From JADLHS01 sp044225555 (GTDB taxonomy: Bacteria > Verrucomicrobiota > Verrucomicrobiia > Limisphaerales > JADLHS01), in the NCBI GenBank assembly GCA_044225555.1, contig JBGAIM010000015.1, forward strand, positions 112,549-176,548: DNA of 64,000 nucleotides, in the 5' to 3' direction. The notes beneath the pieces were generated by a model. That model made no database searches. It was given only the letters and a program-made list of their open reading frames with translations, and was not told where the DNA came from. Positions 62,717 through 64,000 of this stretch are shown piece after piece. The stretch's first letter is position 1, and every line of letters begins with the position of its first letter. The position numbers and the translations under genes are program-made.

Positions 62717-63765
62717 CCCGTGTGCATCCCTGATGAAAGGGGCGGCAACTGAATGATTCGGCCTTCCGCAGCCTGTTGTTCGTAACTTTCCAGCGATGGC
62801 AATCTCACCTTGGCTTTCCGTGCGTAGGCGCGATGCACTGCTTTGCTATTATGGCCCAGCGCTTCTTGTGCGAAGCGTTCAGGATAGCCGCATTGCCTAG
62901 CTCGTTCTGCCCAAGCATAACGGTAACAATGCAAGGTGACATCCAGGATGCCCAATTTGACACAGCGGCGCTTGAATTCTTGTCCGCGAAACTTTTCCTT
63001 CATCGGGGCAAGCCTGGGAAATAAAAACCCTTGAGCTGGCAGTGAACTAAGAATGGTTTCAACGCACGAACCAAAGTGAATTAACGCCCGGCTGCCAGTT
63101 TTACGGCGCGCATAAGAAATGACACGGTCATTCCAATCAATGTCTTCGGCCACCAGGTTGGCAATGTCTGTTTGCGACCCGCCCAGATGCCAGCACAGTT
63201 CATAAAAACTCCGGTTTTCTGGATTCGGTTCGTGTTCAACGATTCTTTGATGCTCGTCTGCGGTAATTGCTCGCTTCGGTTTGTATTCAATTTTGGGCCA
63301 GAGCCGTTTGGCAATGATCGGCCACGCGAGCCAGTTCATTCCGATACAAAAATTGTGCAACTCGCGGAGATGAACATTGGTGCTGACCGTACCGGCTTTG
63401 AGACACGCGAACAATTGTTCCGCCTGGGTCTCAATAATGACCAAGGGAAGAATCAGCTCAAAGGCCTCTTGCTTGACCGCGCGCTGCCAGCGCTCCTTGG
63501 TGGCTCCGTGTTTGTTTTCAATGATGGCATTGAACGCCTCTTGCCACGTACGTGTTGAAACTCCTGAATCCGTTCCCGCCAGATACGCCTTGGCAATTAG
63601 GAGATTCAACTGCGGCTGACGGGCGGCTTCGTTGCGGGCATTAAGCAACGCCGTGGCTTCGGCTCGGTCTTTCGTGCCGAGACTTTCCTGCTTTTTGGTT
63701 TGCGTGTCCTCGATGTAGAACGTGCCACCGAGTTTGCGGCGGTAGAGGATGAAACGACGTTTCAT
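62701..63765 (-). CDS. Divergent tyrosine recombinase (integrase)
   Basis: A 354-aa site-specific recombinase. The C-terminal catalytic part has LHCYRYAWAERA (H..R of box II), FAQEALGHNSKAVHRAYAR (His and nucleophile Tyr) and a Lys-containing beta hairpin (ISYARRKTG). Box I reads HLGGSQTDIANLVAEDIDW, where the usual catalytic Arg is not found. The N-terminal part is a shortened arm-binding domain (GTFYIEDTQTKKQESLGTK). It lies 217 bp from a tRNA 3' end and beside the excisionase-like gene, so it probably drives integration at that tRNA. A hairpin covers its start codon. Confidence 0.85.
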   Translation of the reverse strand: MKRRFILYRRKLGGTFYIEDTQTKKQESLGTKDRAEATALLNARNEAARQPQLNLLIAKAYLAGTDSGVSTRTWQEAFNAIIENKHGATKERWQRAVKQEAFELILPLVIIETQAEQLFACLKAGTVSTNVHLRELHNFCIGMNWLAWPIIAKRLWPKIEYKPKRAITADEHQRIVEHEPNPENRSFYELCWHLGGSQTDIANLVAEDIDWNDRVISYARRKTGSRALIHFGSCVETILSSLPAQGFLFPRLAPMKEKFRGQEFKRRCVKLGILDVTLHCYRYAWAERARQCGYPERFAQEALGHNSKAVHRAYARKAKVRLPSLESYEQQAAEGRIIQLPPLSSGMHTGHKVG

Positions 63766-63795
63766 AATTTTCGGATTTTTTGTCCGAAAGTTATG
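63763..63795 (-). promoter_or_regulatory. Inverted repeat covering the integrase start codon
   Basis: 13-bp arms (63763-63775 and 63783-63795) with one mismatch (a G-U pair in RNA) enclose a 7-nt A-rich loop. On the reverse-strand mRNA the integrase AUG forms the 3' foot of the stem, so translation would be blocked unless the stem opens. It could also be a DNA operator. Confidence 0.6.
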
Positions 63796-63910
63796 AAGCT
63801 GCGCGTGGCTTGCGGTGTATCCGCTACACCAAGCGGGCGGCGAATCCCGTCATCGCGAGTGATTGCCGGTTAATACTGGAGCAGTGGTTGAGTTACAGCC
63901 CGGTATTGAT

Positions 63911-63934
63911 TTCACTGGCACTTTCACTGGCACT
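63911..63934. repeat. 12-bp tandem direct repeat near the attachment site
   Basis: TTCACTGGCACT occurs twice in a row (63911-63922 and 63923-63934), in the 217-bp gap between integrase and tRNA. This is where arm-type integrase or excisionase binding sites are expected. Confidence 0.6.
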
Positions 63935-63981
63935 TGCCTCCTCTGGTCCTGCCATCCTATTGGAAACAAATTATTTAGGAA

Positions 63982-64000
63982 TGGCGGAAGGGGTGGGATT
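63982..64000 (-). tRNA. 3' end of a tRNA gene (probably tRNA-Ser), truncated by the window edge
   Basis: Read on the reverse strand, the last 19 bases give AATCCCACCCCTTCCGCCA: the end of a T loop, a CCCAC T-stem strand, a 7-nt acceptor strand, G73 and an encoded CCA. G73 fits Ser and argues against Leu. The rest of the gene lies beyond the window. Confidence 0.75.

Larger units (their letters stand above)
38905..63981. mobile_element. Right part of a probable integrative (conjugative) element
   Basis: A T4SS operon, a methylase/helicase of the kind found on conjugative elements, an excisionase-like HTH protein and a tyrosine recombinase next to a tRNA 3' end indicate an integrated element ending at about 63,981. 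The left end is not visible and may lie beyond the metal genes, which would then be cargo. No relaxase or coupling protein is seen here, and 49.7-56.7 kb looks chromosomal, so a composite or decayed element is possible. Confidence 0.4.

Overview
The window looks like Verrucomicrobiota DNA, probably the Pedosphaera/Limisphaera side of the phylum. The evidence is a prepilin-like protein with a C-terminal FADGH motif, large secreted proteins ending in FYR/LFR-type tails, a serine/threonine kinase with TPR repeats joined to an ECF sigma factor, and GC-rich coding throughout. No species can be named from sequence alone.

Positions 1-33,800 form a metal-resistance island. It opens with an ECF sigma factor carrying a cysteine-rich tail (CorE-like), divergent from a Cu(I) P1B-1 ATPase. 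An outer-membrane barrel, a small cytochrome c, a trypsin-like protein, a sialidase-fold secreted protein and a Tat-exported multicopper oxidase follow. Then come three consecutive RND efflux operons (9.5-16.5 kb, 16.5-22.9 kb, 23.2-29.5 kb). Each starts with a small secreted ORF ending in a conserved W-Q-F..R-T-A.P.R-A-P-S.A-S peptide. Each small ORF is preceded by a TTGAAC promoter-like motif placed so that the mRNA would be nearly leaderless, and is followed 2-3 nt after its stop codon by two stem-loops, then tolC, adaptor and pump genes. All three adaptors lack the alpha-helical hairpin. Operon 1 has a monovalent-type pump signature, and operons 2 and 3 have the divalent (Asp-Asp) signature. 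The island ends with a CsoR-type repressor, its operator, a NicO-like transporter with an inserted periplasmic domain, a Zn/Cd/Pb P1B-2 ATPase and a thiopurine-methyltransferase-like enzyme. The proposed logic is that a metal-sensing sigma factor, a leader-peptide/hairpin step and a CsoR switch control export of Cu/Ag and Zn/Cd/Pb/Co across both membranes.

Positions 33,800-38,900 hold accessory genes: an HNH-type protein with an unknown partner, an unknown reverse-strand gene, a YhcG-like PD-(D/E)XK nuclease and a MORN-repeat YwqK-like protein.

Positions 38,905-49,660 hold a Clp-like single-ring AAA+ ATPase and a type IV secretion operon (VirB2, B3, B4, lipoprotein, TrbJ, VirB6, B8, B9, B10, lipoprotein, small protein) closed by a strong intrinsic terminator. 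No VirB11, VirD4 or relaxase is seen.

Positions 49,700-56,700 look like ordinary verrucomicrobial genes: a prepilin-like protein, a large beta-helical secreted protein, and a Ser/Thr kinase with an ECF sigma factor. Positions 56,976-63,765 return to mobile-element genes: an XRE regulator, a TnpV-like ORF nested in the 5' part of a 1,720-codon methylase/helicase ORF, an excisionase-like HTH protein and a divergent tyrosine recombinase. The last 19 bases match the 3' end of a tRNA (probably Ser, reverse strand), so the right edge is probably an attachment site of an integrative element whose left end lies outside this view.
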